19,636 bases of DNA. It comes from Psychrobacter sp. AH5. Lineage in GTDB: Bacteria > Pseudomonadota > Gammaproteobacteria > Pseudomonadales > Moraxellaceae. The DNA is taken from positions 1-19,636 of the forward strand of contig NZ_JAMBMT010000004.1 of assembly GCF_040371085.1 (NCBI RefSeq), in the 5' to 3' direction. Both the position numbers and the translations under genes were made by a program. The notes beneath the pieces were generated by a model. That model had not been told where the DNA came from. It was given only the letters and a program-made list of their open reading frames with translations, and searched no databases. Each line of letters opens with the position of its first letter. Positions within the stretch are counted from its first letter, which is position 1. Shown here one piece after another: positions 1 to 6,592 of the stretch.

Positions 1-46
1 GGTAACATTATTGTCTGTACCTATTCTAAAAGTGAGTGAGTTATTT

Positions 47-439
47 ATGGATAAGAGACGTAGGAATATGCAACGTTACAATGCGGTACGTTCTGCTCGA
101 GTTGAAGCCATGATTGAGTTCTTAAAAGATATCGATTTTGGTGGTACTGAACTTTGCCAACTTGGTATAGAAGACGGGTATAGGTTAGAACGTGAAATTA
201 ACTCTTATAGAGCTATGCAAATAGCTAGGTACTTTGGAGTTAATGTCAGTAAATCAAAATTAACTCAATTCTCTAAACCTAAAGATCATAGATACGATTT
301 TACTGCTGACCAACTAATGGGTTATATCAATGAGCATTATGATGAGCTAATGAATTACTGGGAGTGGTTTGTACAACCAGCTATACGTAAAGCTAGAGAG
401 AAGTATCCTACTGAAGAAGAATTAGAAAATAAGAAGTAA
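47..439 (+). CDS. Unrecognised 130-aa plasmid protein
   Basis: I do not recognise this family. The chosen start is ATG at 47 (MDKRRRNMQR), with a weak GTGAG ribosome site at 33-39. The open frame extends further upstream, but that extension translates the CTGTACCTA repeats into recurring (A/S)VP residues, so it is probably regulatory DNA rather than protein. The N-terminus is strongly basic (KRRR, then R10, R15, R18). The middle is predicted helical (residues 16-66), and the end is highly charged (KAREKYPTEEELENKK). No membrane segment or catalytic motif is visible. It lies between a direct-repeat array and the replication origin, which fits a small DNA-binding regulator of copy number or of its own promoter, but that is inference only. 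Confidence 0.6.
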   Translation: MDKRRRNMQRYNAVRSARVEAMIEFLKDIDFGGTELCQLGIEDGYRLEREINSYRAMQIARYFGVNVSKSKLTQFSKPKDHRYDFTADQLMGYINEHYDELMNYWEWFVQPAIRKAREKYPTEEELENKK

Positions 440-442
440 AAG

Positions 443-480
443 GTTTTTAATGTTTTTAATAGCTTTTAATAGCTTTTAAG
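443..480. other. AT-rich short direct repeats, candidate DNA-unwinding element of the origin
   Basis: Four 9-10-base repeats follow each other: GTTTTTAAT twice (443-460), then AGCTTTTAAT and AGCTTTTAAG (461-480). They lie about 45 bases left of the iterons. AT-rich repeats beside iterons are the usual melting region of Rep_3 origins; the assignment rests on position and composition. Confidence 0.5.
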
Positions 481-523
481 TAAGCTGTATCCCTTACTGC
501 TCAATACTTATAGGTTGTATAAG

Positions 524-627
524 TATACGTTTATACACCCATAGATATACGTTTATACACCCATAGATATACGTTTATACACCCATAGATATACGTTTAT
601 ACACCCATAGATATACGTCTTTACAGC
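524..627. repeat. Replication-origin iterons, 22-bp period (4 full + 1 degenerate)
   Basis: Repeats start at 524, 546, 568, 590 and 612. The core TATACGTTTATACACCCATA is perfect in the first four; the fifth changes to TATACGTCTTTACAGC. An array immediately upstream of a Rep_3 gene is the binding site for the initiator (established for the family). TTATACACC inside each iteron resembles a DnaA box (TTATCCACA, 7 of 9), but I see no perfect DnaA box nearby. Confidence 0.9.
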
Positions 628-648
628 AACAGTATATTTATATACAAT
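620..648 (+). promoter_or_regulatory. Predicted sigma70 promoter of rep
   Basis: TTTACA (620-625, -35), a 17-base spacer, and TACAAT (643-648, -10), giving a start near 655. The -35 lies inside the degenerate fifth iteron, so Rep binding there would block transcription. A start at about 655 also rules out translation from the TTG at 655. Confidence 0.6.
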
Positions 649-681
649 ATAAAATTGAATGTATATAAATACGGATTTTAT

Positions 682-1626
682 ATGACAAAAACTAGCATAG
701 TAAGCAAAGCTAATGCGTTTATTGAATCAGGCTATGCGATTAACTTAGTCGCTCAGCGTGTAATTATTTTAGCTATTATTGAAGCGAGAGAACAAGGAAG
801 TATGTCTGAAATTGGAGGTATCCACCGTATCAGAGCGTCTGATTACGGGAAGCATTTTGAATGTGATAAAACTACTGCTTATCGCTCACTGAAGTCTGCT
901 TGTGAAAGTCTTTACGAAAGTGAGTTTGTTTGGACTGATAAGGATTCAAAGGGACGTGACAAGATAAATAAGTCCAGATTCGTGCAACGTGCTTCGTATA
1001 GTGAGGGCGGTGGGTATGTAGAGGTTATGTTTGGAAACGACGTTATTCCACTGATAACAAGACTTAGTGAAAAATATACAGAGTACGAGCTACAACAAAT
1101 AAAAGACCTAAATAGCATCTACGCATTGCGTATCTTTGAAATATTAATGCAGTGGAGTAGTGTTGGTAAAACCCCTCCAATTACAATTGAAAATTTACGT
1201 ACTCGTTTGGGTATCGAAGAGCACCAATATAAAACTATGGGTAATTTTAAGAGTCGTGTCTTAGACCATGCTATTAATGAGATTAATGATAATACAAATA
1301 TTACAGCGACTTATGAACAGCACAAAGAAGGCCGTAGAATTGTTGGATTTACGTTCAAATTTAAAATAAAAACTAAGCCTGAGAAAGCGACAGGCATAAA
1401 GAGAGACGGTGATACGCCTGATATGCTGACTCCTTTAAAAATGACAGATAAACAAAAAGGTGTTTTTGCGACTAAGCTATCGAGAATGAGTGAGCTGGCT
1501 AACTATGCTAAGCAAGGTGAAGATTATAAAGCGTTTGCTGAGCGGATTGAGAATGAGCTATTGGATGAAAGTAAGCATGTTTTCTATATACCCTATCTTG
1601 ATAAATTAGGTTTTAAAAATTCCTAA
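682..1626 (+). CDS. repB: Rep_3-family replication initiator protein
   Basis: Initiator that binds the 22-bp iterons just upstream and opens the origin. The protein has the two winged-helix layout of Rep_3/RepB initiators: an N-terminal part beginning TKTSIVSKANAFIESGY with NLVAQRVIILAIIEARE, and a second domain with LNSIYALRIFEILMQW followed by GNFKSRVLDHAINEIN and GRRIVGFTFKFKIK, all typical of the family. ATG 682 is preferred (314 aa). The frame opens at TTG 655, but that codon sits at the predicted transcript start and has no ribosome site, while GGA at 673-675 is placed for ATG 682. An overlap of its promoter with the last iteron implies autorepression. Complete, with no frameshift. Confidence 0.93.
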   Translation: MTKTSIVSKANAFIESGYAINLVAQRVIILAIIEAREQGSMSEIGGIHRIRASDYGKHFECDKTTAYRSLKSACESLYESEFVWTDKDSKGRDKINKSRFVQRASYSEGGGYVEVMFGNDVIPLITRLSEKYTEYELQQIKDLNSIYALRIFEILMQWSSVGKTPPITIENLRTRLGIEEHQYKTMGNFKSRVLDHAINEINDNTNITATYEQHKEGRRIVGFTFKFKIKTKPEKATGIKRDGDTPDMLTPLKMTDKQKGVFATKLSRMSELANYAKQGEDYKAFAERIENELLDESKHVFYIPYLDKLGFKNS

Positions 1627-1675
1627 ACCCATACTTCTTTTTTTTCTTTTATATACAACGATAAGGACTATAGCC

Positions 1676-2146
1676 ATGACTACTGGTACATCAGAATTAA
1701 ATACGCAGGATTTTATTGCAGAATTTGGGCAGCATGAGCTTGTAAATGATTTTAGCGAAGAAGCGATTAACGCTATTTTAAGCCAATATAACCGTGTAAA
1801 AAGCGAAAGCAACGACCCAGCATCTATTGCTTGGGAGCCGCTCTTTAATGACGCCCTAGAGTGGTGTGCTTCAGGTGTTGTTTATGAGCTTAGTAGCGAA
1901 GTAAGAGAACATACTAGCGAAATTATCAATATGGTTCGTACTGCTGATATTAGTATTAGTGCCGATGCGAAAGAGAAATTTGATAACTTGGAACATGATT
2001 TAAGTGATGAGGAATTGCTACAATTTTTAAAGCCTGAGTTGATGAAATCAACTGATTATTTTAATAAGGTTGCAGCTATTCTAGCTCATGAAAATAACTT
2101 CACAAAACTTGATAACGGCAAGTATCTTATTTTAGGCGCTTACTGA
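1676..2146 (+). CDS. Unrecognised acidic 156-aa protein downstream of rep
   Basis: Family not recognised. It starts at ATG 1676 with AAGGA at 1663-1667, 49 bases after rep ends and on the same strand, so co-transcription with rep is likely, although a T-rich tract lies between them. The protein is acidic and probably mostly helical (for example SEEAINAILSQYNRV and SDEELLQFLKPELM), with one Cys in LEWCASG and no signal peptide or membrane segment. Its place suggests a replication-linked or maintenance role, but nothing in the sequence proves one. It converges on the DNA-binding gene at 2219-2725. Confidence 0.7.
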   Translation: MTTGTSELNTQDFIAEFGQHELVNDFSEEAINAILSQYNRVKSESNDPASIAWEPLFNDALEWCASGVVYELSSEVREHTSEIINMVRTADISISADAKEKFDNLEHDLSDEELLQFLKPELMKSTDYFNKVAAILAHENNFTKLDNGKYLILGAY

Positions 2147-2218
2147 TTGGAATGAGGCAGTTAGTGAATTATAAGCATTTATATAGAATTTGGGATGACT
2201 TCCCAGCATCAGTTACAG

Positions 2219-2725
2219 TCAAAAGAACCACCGTTTTTTCTTCTTAGCCGTCGCGACGATTGAATCATCTTTTTTTTCTTGCTCTTGTTCAAGTGGCGGC
2301 TCATAGCTCATCTCAGCTTGCTTAAACTCTAGCAGCCTCACTTGTGCAAAGTCTTGGATACTGGCGTTGGCTTTTTCTAACGTTTTATTCAGCTGGCTTA
2401 TCTGATCTTGGTAATTCGCTATCAGCTGTTTTTGATCGCTGACTTGTTGGCTGAGGTGTTCATTCTTGAGCTTTTCAAGCGCTAATAGGTGTTCAATATC
2501 CGTATTGTACTGAACACTTTGACTGTTCAGAGGTGTACTTTGAATAGTGTCCACTGAACGTTCAGTACGTTTTTTAGAAATGGGCTCACCAAACACGCGC
2601 AACATTTCTGAAACGTCTATTTTCTTATCTGCTGTTCTAGAAAGCTCACCATCATTGACCTTCTGATAGATCGTGGTTCTTGATACACCCCATTCTTTTG
2701 CCGCTTTTGTCACCGATATGTTCAT
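2219..2725 (-). CDS. Plasmid DNA-binding protein, N-terminal HTH plus coiled coil (KfrA-like architecture)
   Basis: Residues 4-25 (VTKAAKEWGVSRTTIYQKVNDG) form a clear helix-turn-helix. A linker (about 46-75) leads into a Gln/Leu-rich coiled coil (about 76-125), and the protein ends in a basic, aromatic tail (KKKKRWFF). HTH proteins of this size near rep are common on Moraxellaceae plasmids and are often labelled plasmid replication DNA-binding protein. KfrA has the same HTH-plus-coiled-coil plan. ATG 2725 has AGGTG at 2730-2734. The gene is rich in GTTCA/TGAAC boxes in its linker-coding part and promoter, suggesting autoregulation. It is more GC-rich than the neighbouring R-M genes. The exact role (copy control or partition-like organisation) is not shown. 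Confidence 0.8.
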   Translation of the reverse strand: MNISVTKAAKEWGVSRTTIYQKVNDGELSRTADKKIDVSEMLRVFGEPISKKRTERSVDTIQSTPLNSQSVQYNTDIEHLLALEKLKNEHLSQQVSDQKQLIANYQDQISQLNKTLEKANASIQDFAQVRLLEFKQAEMSYEPPLEQEQEKKDDSIVATAKKKKRWFF

Positions 2726-2795
2726 TGTTCACCTAGTGTTCAAGTACGTTTTTAGAAACTGTACAGTACAACTGTCCAGAACGTTCAGTGAACAA
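2489..2795. promoter_or_regulatory. Cluster of GTTCA/TGAAC operator-like boxes and promoter of the HTH gene
   Basis: Upstream, a leftward promoter is plausible: TGTCCA at 2773-2778 reads TGGACA as -35, then a 16-base spacer holding the palindrome ACTGTACAGT (2758-2767), then TTTAGA at 2751-2756 as -10. TTGTTCAC (2725-2732) and GTGAACAA (2788-2795) bracket it. Inside the gene are the perfect palindrome ACTGAACGTTCAGT (2553-2566) and CTGAACA/TGTTCAG arms (2510-2516, 2524-2530). A near-copy of GTTCAGTACGTTTTTTAGAAA's core occurs both in the gene (2560-2580) and in the promoter (2738-2757). Confidence 0.5.
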
Positions 2796-2826
2796 CTATG
2801 GCACTAACTTAACTGGTAGGCAAATT

Positions 2827-2867
2827 AAAAAATTATCAGAGGCATCTGTACTTGTACAAATGCCTCT
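2827..2867 (-). terminator. Rho-independent terminator of the restriction endonuclease gene
   Basis: Stem arms AGAGGCAT (2838-2845) and ATGCCTCT (2860-2867), one C/A mismatch, then TGTAC/GTACA closing a 2-base loop. Read leftward, the stem is followed by a T run (AAAAAA on the plus strand, 2827-2832). It separates the endonuclease transcript from the HTH gene promoter. Confidence 0.75.
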
Positions 2868-2947
2868 CAAAGCTACTAATCAATTATAGTGCATCTACTG
2901 TTGGAATCTTTTTATAATAGAATACTTACTTATTTATAAGTGCCAGT

Positions 2948-3661
2948 TTAAGAATCTGAAGGAAATATTTTGTTAAATAACTCGGGGAAAATGTCGTCAC
3001 CTTTTACATCATCAGCATTTCTTTGAACGTTAAAAGTCTCTTCAAGAATCTCTGATGTTAATTCAGGAAGCATGGAGTAAAGTTCTTCCAAGGCATTTTC
3101 TTCCCCGGTGATTATTTTATAAAACGACTTTCCATCAATGATACGAATATCATCTCTAATTACCCTTGATGAGCTATCTGTATTATCTGATGGGCTAAAG
3201 GGTTTATCATAGGTCTTACCATTTTTTGGCAAAATCTCTACATAGTAACCTGTGTAGTCTTCATGGTTTTCTAATACGCTTTCTATGTCGTCGTATATGC
3301 TCTTTTTATGGTTACCTTTAGTGGTGTTCCACTTGTTTTTAACCTCTGCAATGATCTGACGTCCATCCGCTCTTACATCTACTACCCCTCCTACCCCTAA
3401 GTCTTCCACTCCATCAAGTGTTCCCAATACCTTCTGATGAAAGTCACCTATCTTATTCTGTAAGGTTTTCTGAGCCTGCCTTTGCTTTTCTGACTCCTTC
3501 CACTCTTCTAATGTAAGCCCTCGAATAGATGAGTCAATCACAGCTGAAAAACAATCTAAAGTATTGCTATAAATATCCTTTTCCTGCTGTTGAGCCTCAT
3601 ATGTACTTTGTACTATAGGTTTTAACACCTCTTTAACTTTATTTCTATCAAATACGCTCAT
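2948..3661 (-). CDS. Type II restriction endonuclease, Eco47II-like (predicted target GGNCC)
   Basis: Resembles the Eco47II restriction endonuclease family, whose founding member cuts G^GNCC; I place it by remembered motifs, not by a search. The core LQNKIGDFHQKVLG (67-80), DLGVGGVVDV (87-96), IIAEVKNKWNTTKGNHK (103-119) and YTGYYVEILPK (136-146) fits. D95 with E106-x-K108 makes the PD-(D/E)xK metal site. Length (237 aa) is normal for the family. ATG 3661 has a strong AAGGAG at 3668-3673. The methyltransferase gene is divergent, 93 bases away, and a terminator closes the endonuclease side, so this is one half of a self-contained R-M cassette that would cut unmethylated phage DNA and cells that lose the plasmid. 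Confidence 0.82.
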   Translation of the reverse strand: MSVFDRNKVKEVLKPIVQSTYEAQQQEKDIYSNTLDCFSAVIDSSIRGLTLEEWKESEKQRQAQKTLQNKIGDFHQKVLGTLDGVEDLGVGGVVDVRADGRQIIAEVKNKWNTTKGNHKKSIYDDIESVLENHEDYTGYYVEILPKNGKTYDKPFSPSDNTDSSSRVIRDDIRIIDGKSFYKIITGEENALEELYSMLPELTSEILEETFNVQRNADDVKGDDIFPELFNKIFPSDS

Positions 3662-3686
3662 TTAAAACTCCTTAAAAAAAATTAAA

Positions 3687-3718
3687 AACTGGACCTTTTA
3701 ACCAGTTACTGTTAGTAT
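3687..3718 (+). promoter_or_regulatory. Control region between the R and M genes: inverted repeat, target-like GGACC and M promoter
   Basis: AACTGG (3687-3692) and CCAGTT (3702-3707) form an inverted repeat with a 9-base spacer. GGACC (3691-3695), a match to the predicted GGNCC target, overlaps its left arm. TGGACC (3690-3695), a 17-base spacer and TAGTAT (3713-3718) make a plausible promoter for the methyltransferase. The layout suits repression by the methyltransferase's own HTH, or methylation-sensitive transcription. Confidence 0.5.
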
Positions 3719-3754
3719 TTACCCACTTCATTAGAATTGAAAAGAGGCAAGTGA

Positions 3755-5005
3755 GTGTATCAAGAAAATTTTTTTTCAGCGCAAATAGTTGCTGATACTT
3801 TGTCTGTATCTAAAAGAAATGTAGAAACCTGGGCCAAGAATGGCAAGCTGGTTCCAAAGCTAGACCCTGAGACAAATAAAAAGCCTTATACAAAGCAACA
3901 GCTAGAAATATTTCCACAGTTTTCTGCAATGTTTAATAGCAGCTGGGATGAAGATGTATCTATAAAACCTTCAAGAGAATATTCTTTAGTTGAGCTTTTT
4001 GCTGGCGCTGGTGGATTAGCACTAGGATTAGAGCAAGCCGGATTTAAATCTGTATTACTTAATGAGAAGGATAAGTATGCGTGTGAGACCCTTCGTATAA
4101 ATCGTCCTGATTGGAATGTAGTTGAAGATGATATAGCGAATGTAAATTTTGAGAGTTTAAAAGGAAAAGTGGATTTGCTAACAGGTGGTTTTCCTTGTCA
4201 GCCCTTCTCTTATGCAGGTAAGCAATTAGGTTTTGAAGACCTCAGAGGTACTTTAGTATTTGAAATGGCTAGAGCTATAAAAGAAGTTCAGCCTAAAGTA
4301 TTCCTAGCTGAGAATGTTAAGGGATTAGCAGAAAATGATAAAGGTAGGACATTAAGTACGATTGTAAAGGTCTTAGAGGATTTAGGTTATAAGATTATTG
4401 AGAATGATATTTATAAAGCAATGTTTTACAAAGTTCCACAAAAAAGAGAAAGGTTAATTGTAATTGGTGTTAGAGCGGATATATACGAAACAATGATATA
4501 TAAGAAGCCTTCACCCTATACTCGATTACTGACTGTAAAAGACGCATTAACAGCAGGTGAGCTTTATAAAACAGATGTGCCTGAATCAACAGGCCAACTT
4601 TATCCAAAGCGTAAACAAGAGATAATGTCTCATGTGCCTGAAGGTGGGTATTGGAGGGACCTACCTATAGAGCTGCAAAAAGAATATATGATGAAGAGTT
4701 TTTATCTTGGAGGAGGAAAAACAGGAATGGCCAGAAGGCTTTCTTGGGACGAGCCAAGTTTAACACTTGTATGTACTCCAGCTCAAAAACAGACAGAGCG
4801 TTGCCATCCTAGTGAAAATAGGCCGCTATCAACTCGTGAGTATGCTCGAATACAAACATTCCCTGACGATTGGAAGTTTGCAGGCTCTGATAGCCAAATT
4901 TACAAGCAAATCGGTAATGCTGTTCCTGTTAACCTAGCTTTAGCTATAGGTAAAGCTATCATCAGAATGTTAAACGATGCTCCAGGCAATGTCTTCGATA
5001 ATTAA
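3755..5005 (+). CDS. DNA (cytosine-5)-methyltransferase with N-terminal HTH, protects against the Eco47II-like enzyme
   Basis: Transfers a methyl group from AdoMet to C5 of cytosine in the cognate target, predicted GGNCC. Motifs are in family order: I VELFAGAGG (79-87), IV GGFPCQPFS with catalytic C148, VI ENV (186-188), VIII QKRERLIVIG (229-238), IX with RRLSWDEPSLTL (327-338) and X YKQIGNAVP (383-391). The target-recognition part lies around 245-325, and GKTGMARRLSWDEPS followed by QKQTERCHP is typical of the GGNCC/GGWCC group. Residues 1-52 are an added MerR-like HTH (VADTLSVSKRNVETWAKNGKL), as in self-regulating C5 methyltransferases such as M.SsoII. The start is GTG 3755 with AGAGG at 3743-3747; no in-frame ATG fits. 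Full length. Confidence 0.93.
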   Translation: MYQENFFSAQIVADTLSVSKRNVETWAKNGKLVPKLDPETNKKPYTKQQLEIFPQFSAMFNSSWDEDVSIKPSREYSLVELFAGAGGLALGLEQAGFKSVLLNEKDKYACETLRINRPDWNVVEDDIANVNFESLKGKVDLLTGGFPCQPFSYAGKQLGFEDLRGTLVFEMARAIKEVQPKVFLAENVKGLAENDKGRTLSTIVKVLEDLGYKIIENDIYKAMFYKVPQKRERLIVIGVRADIYETMIYKKPSPYTRLLTVKDALTAGELYKTDVPESTGQLYPKRKQEIMSHVPEGGYWRDLPIELQKEYMMKSFYLGGGKTGMARRLSWDEPSLTLVCTPAQKQTERCHPSENRPLSTREYARIQTFPDDWKFAGSDSQIYKQIGNAVPVNLALAIGKAIIRMLNDAPGNVFDN

Positions 5006-5065
5006 TTTTATTCGATTCATTAGCGGTACAGTTAGCTGTGAGAAAAAATTCGTAAATGAGAGGCA

Positions 5066-5100
5066 AAAATACTCGCTAAAAATAGTGGGTATTTTCCTTT
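5066..5100 (+). terminator. Rho-independent terminator of the methyltransferase gene
   Basis: AAAATACTCGCTA (5066-5078) pairs over all 13 positions with TAGTGGGTATTTT (5083-5095), allowing two G-U pairs, around an AAAA loop, and runs into TTTT then CCTTT. It lies 61 bases after the methyltransferase stop and marks the right edge of the R-M cassette. Confidence 0.8.
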
Positions 5101-5192
5101 TCGGAAATATAGGAGTTATACTAATTAGTACATATACGCCAAGGTTCCTAATCTGTAAAGTGTAGTCATAAACTTAATCATAAGGCCATATC

Positions 5193-5888
5193 ATGCTTAG
5201 TGCTTACCATCCTTTGGAAGACAAATTAATTACTCATAATGAATATCTAAACTACACGATAGAATGCGACGTTCAAGATAGAGGTAACGCATTGAAGGCT
5301 AGATGTCCAGTCTGTAATAACAGCATGACTACCGTAGCAGGAAAAGAAAGGGCTGACGGACACTTTCGTCATGAAGCAAAGAATTCTTGTCCAACTATAA
5401 GAACTTCAGCAGCACCATACGAAAATTTAAGACCTAGTACTATTGATGAAAAGGCAGTTGAATTTAACAAGGATTTCGTTAGGAACAATATAAATAGCAT
5501 TTGGTATAAATTACAAGAGTTAGCCCCCTTTCTAAATGTAGACGAGGCCGTAGAAATATTACGTAAAGCTAGAGAGTTAAATATATATAGCTATGCTAAT
5601 CTTGACCCTGAATTAATCGTCTATGTATATGTTAATCTTATAAATTTCTTACCAAGCAAAAGTTACAAAAGACTAAGAGAACTGAAGTTTCTATTTTTTT
5701 ATCAGTCTGATCACAATGAAGCGGATTTATGGATTCATAGAGGTAGACCATCAAGGTTATTTAGAATTTCGTATGATAAGCAGAAGCCTTGTAAGGTAGT
5801 AGAGTTTGAATCTAGCATAGATTATCTTACTAATAATGAACGACAAGCTGACGAATGGCTACTGAATAAGCTCTCAAAAGAAATTTAA
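5193..5888 (+). CDS. Unrecognised 231-aa protein with a CoiA-like Cys/His motif
   Basis: Not a family I can name with confidence. Residues 38-66 hold C38-x2-C41 (CPVC), then H57-F-R-H60 (GHFRH) and C66. Combined with the M-x2-V-x-G-x3-R spacing this resembles the N-terminal zinc-binding part of competence CoiA-like proteins, but no CoiA nuclease domain is evident; the remainder looks helical (110-165), followed by a charged C-terminal region (RGRPSRLFRISYDKQK). ATG 5193 has AAGG at 5182-5185. The gene follows the R-M cassette but is cut off from it by the 5066-5100 terminator and converges on the TAC operon. A nucleic-acid-related or defence-accessory role is possible from this location only. 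Confidence 0.7.
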   Translation: MLSAYHPLEDKLITHNEYLNYTIECDVQDRGNALKARCPVCNNSMTTVAGKERADGHFRHEAKNSCPTIRTSAAPYENLRPSTIDEKAVEFNKDFVRNNINSIWYKLQELAPFLNVDEAVEILRKARELNIYSYANLDPELIVYVYVNLINFLPSKSYKRLRELKFLFFYQSDHNEADLWIHRGRPSRLFRISYDKQKPCKVVEFESSIDYLTNNERQADEWLLNKLSKEI

Positions 5889-6087
5889 GCAATAGAAGTA
5901 TCTATTAATTTCAAAGGATGAGAGGGTTTCCCAAACTATGTGTAACTACTTATGATTCATTAGCGGGAGAATAAGCAATTACTAAGCCAACTTTCATTAT
6001 GAAACTAGCCGAAAAAATTGCTAATAACTAAAGACTCTGATTATTCATTGATTATGATAAATGGTTTTGGGTAGAAAAGTCAGCTTT

Positions 6088-6134
6088 CAATAAGAAGGGC
6101 AGTTACTAAAATATAGTAACTGCCCTTCTTATTG
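6088..6134. terminator. Strong bidirectional terminator between the CoiA-like gene and the TAC operon
   Basis: A perfect 21-base inverted repeat (6088-6108 and 6114-6134; central arms GGGCAGTTACTA and TAGTAACTGCCC) with a 5-base loop. The outer parts are A/T-rich on both strands (CAATAAGAAG and CTTCTTATTG). It lies between convergent genes ending at 5888 and 6154, so it can serve both. The rest of 5889-6087 shows no gene that I can support. Confidence 0.85.
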
Positions 6135-6153
6135 GTCTAGCTAACTTTTCGTA

Positions 6154-6576
6154 CTAAGACCGTGAATTTATTGCTTCAAGCTTGTCTTTTCTTAATTGTA
6201 CAAAGTTGATGGTTGGTAGAATGAAGGGCTCATATCCTGAAGTTAAGAGAAAGTTCGAGTAAAAAGCTCTAAAATAAGGATAACTGATAGCAGGAGCATT
6301 AATGAGTGCAAAGTTATCTTTTAAAAAATCAACTGTTATTAGTTCATCGACCTCGAACACAGATAGAAAAACAACTTTGATTATATAATTTTCTTTACAG
6401 TTTTTCATTTCACCATTAAACACAATCGCAAAACTATTAGATTCATCTTTTTCTTCTGGAAACATCGGATTGAAATCAAATGCAAAACTTTCGAGTTCAG
6501 AAGTATCATCTAAATCTATATCTAAGGGATCTAGATTTATTCGGATGGCTTTGGTGGAAACCAACTGTATGTTCAT
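6154..6576 (-). CDS. SecB-like chaperone of a toxin-antitoxin-chaperone operon (CmdC-like)
   Basis: SecB-family chaperones bind unfolded client proteins. Solitary SecB-like genes beside toxin-antitoxin pairs stabilise a chaperone-addicted antitoxin (known for TAC systems). The signature is in residues 92-125: NAPAI (93-97), YPYFR (99-103), SNFLLTSG (107-114) and LPTINF (120-125), matching the SecB C-terminal core (pattern NAPAI-x-FPY-x-R, then LP-x-INF). Length (140 aa) is slightly short of E. coli SecB (155). Residues 20-50 are unusually acidic. ATG 6576 has AAGGGA at 6583-6588, only 16 bases after the putative antitoxin stops, so the two are translated together. The gene order T-A-C equals CmdTAC. 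The host's own SecB would be chromosomal; this is a plasmid accessory paralogue. Confidence 0.85.
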   Translation of the reverse strand: MNIQLVSTKAIRINLDPLDIDLDDTSELESFAFDFNPMFPEEKDESNSFAIVFNGEMKNCKENYIIKVVFLSVFEVDELITVDFLKDNFALINAPAISYPYFRAFYSNFLLTSGYEPFILPTINFVQLRKDKLEAINSRS

Positions 6577-6592
6577 TATTTTCCCTTAACTC

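Noticed and set aside
524..627. The 22-bp repeats as a CRISPR array
   Set aside because: The repeats are contiguous with no unique spacers, and they lie directly in front of a Rep_3 gene, so they are iterons.
655..681. TTG at 655 as the rep start
   Set aside because: It lies at the predicted transcript start with no ribosome site. ATG 682 has GGA upstream and gives the usual Rep_3 N-terminus.
912..1118. 68-aa minus-strand frame inside rep
   Set aside because: Antisense shadow of the Rep coding region; no ribosome site or family resemblance.
1606..1812. 68-aa minus-strand frame across the rep/orphan gene gap
   Set aside because: Antisense to two better-supported genes, low-complexity translation, no ribosome site.
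2191..2205. Hairpin TGGGA-TGACT-TCCCA as terminator between the acidic orphan gene and the HTH gene
   Set aside because: Only a 5-bp stem and no T run on either strand.
4977..5165. 62-aa open frame overlapping the methyltransferase end, with a possible membrane segment
   Set aside because: It contains the methyltransferase terminator hairpin (5066-5095), has no ribosome site, and overlaps the end of a well-supported gene. The hydrophobic stretch is explained by translated AT-rich terminator sequence.
5170..5203. dif-like XerC/XerD site (ACTTAATCATAA, 7 bases, TCATGCTTAGT)
   Set aside because: The half-sites match the Xer consensus only partly, the XerD side is poor, and it overlaps the ribosome site and start of the CoiA-like gene. 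Not enough to call.
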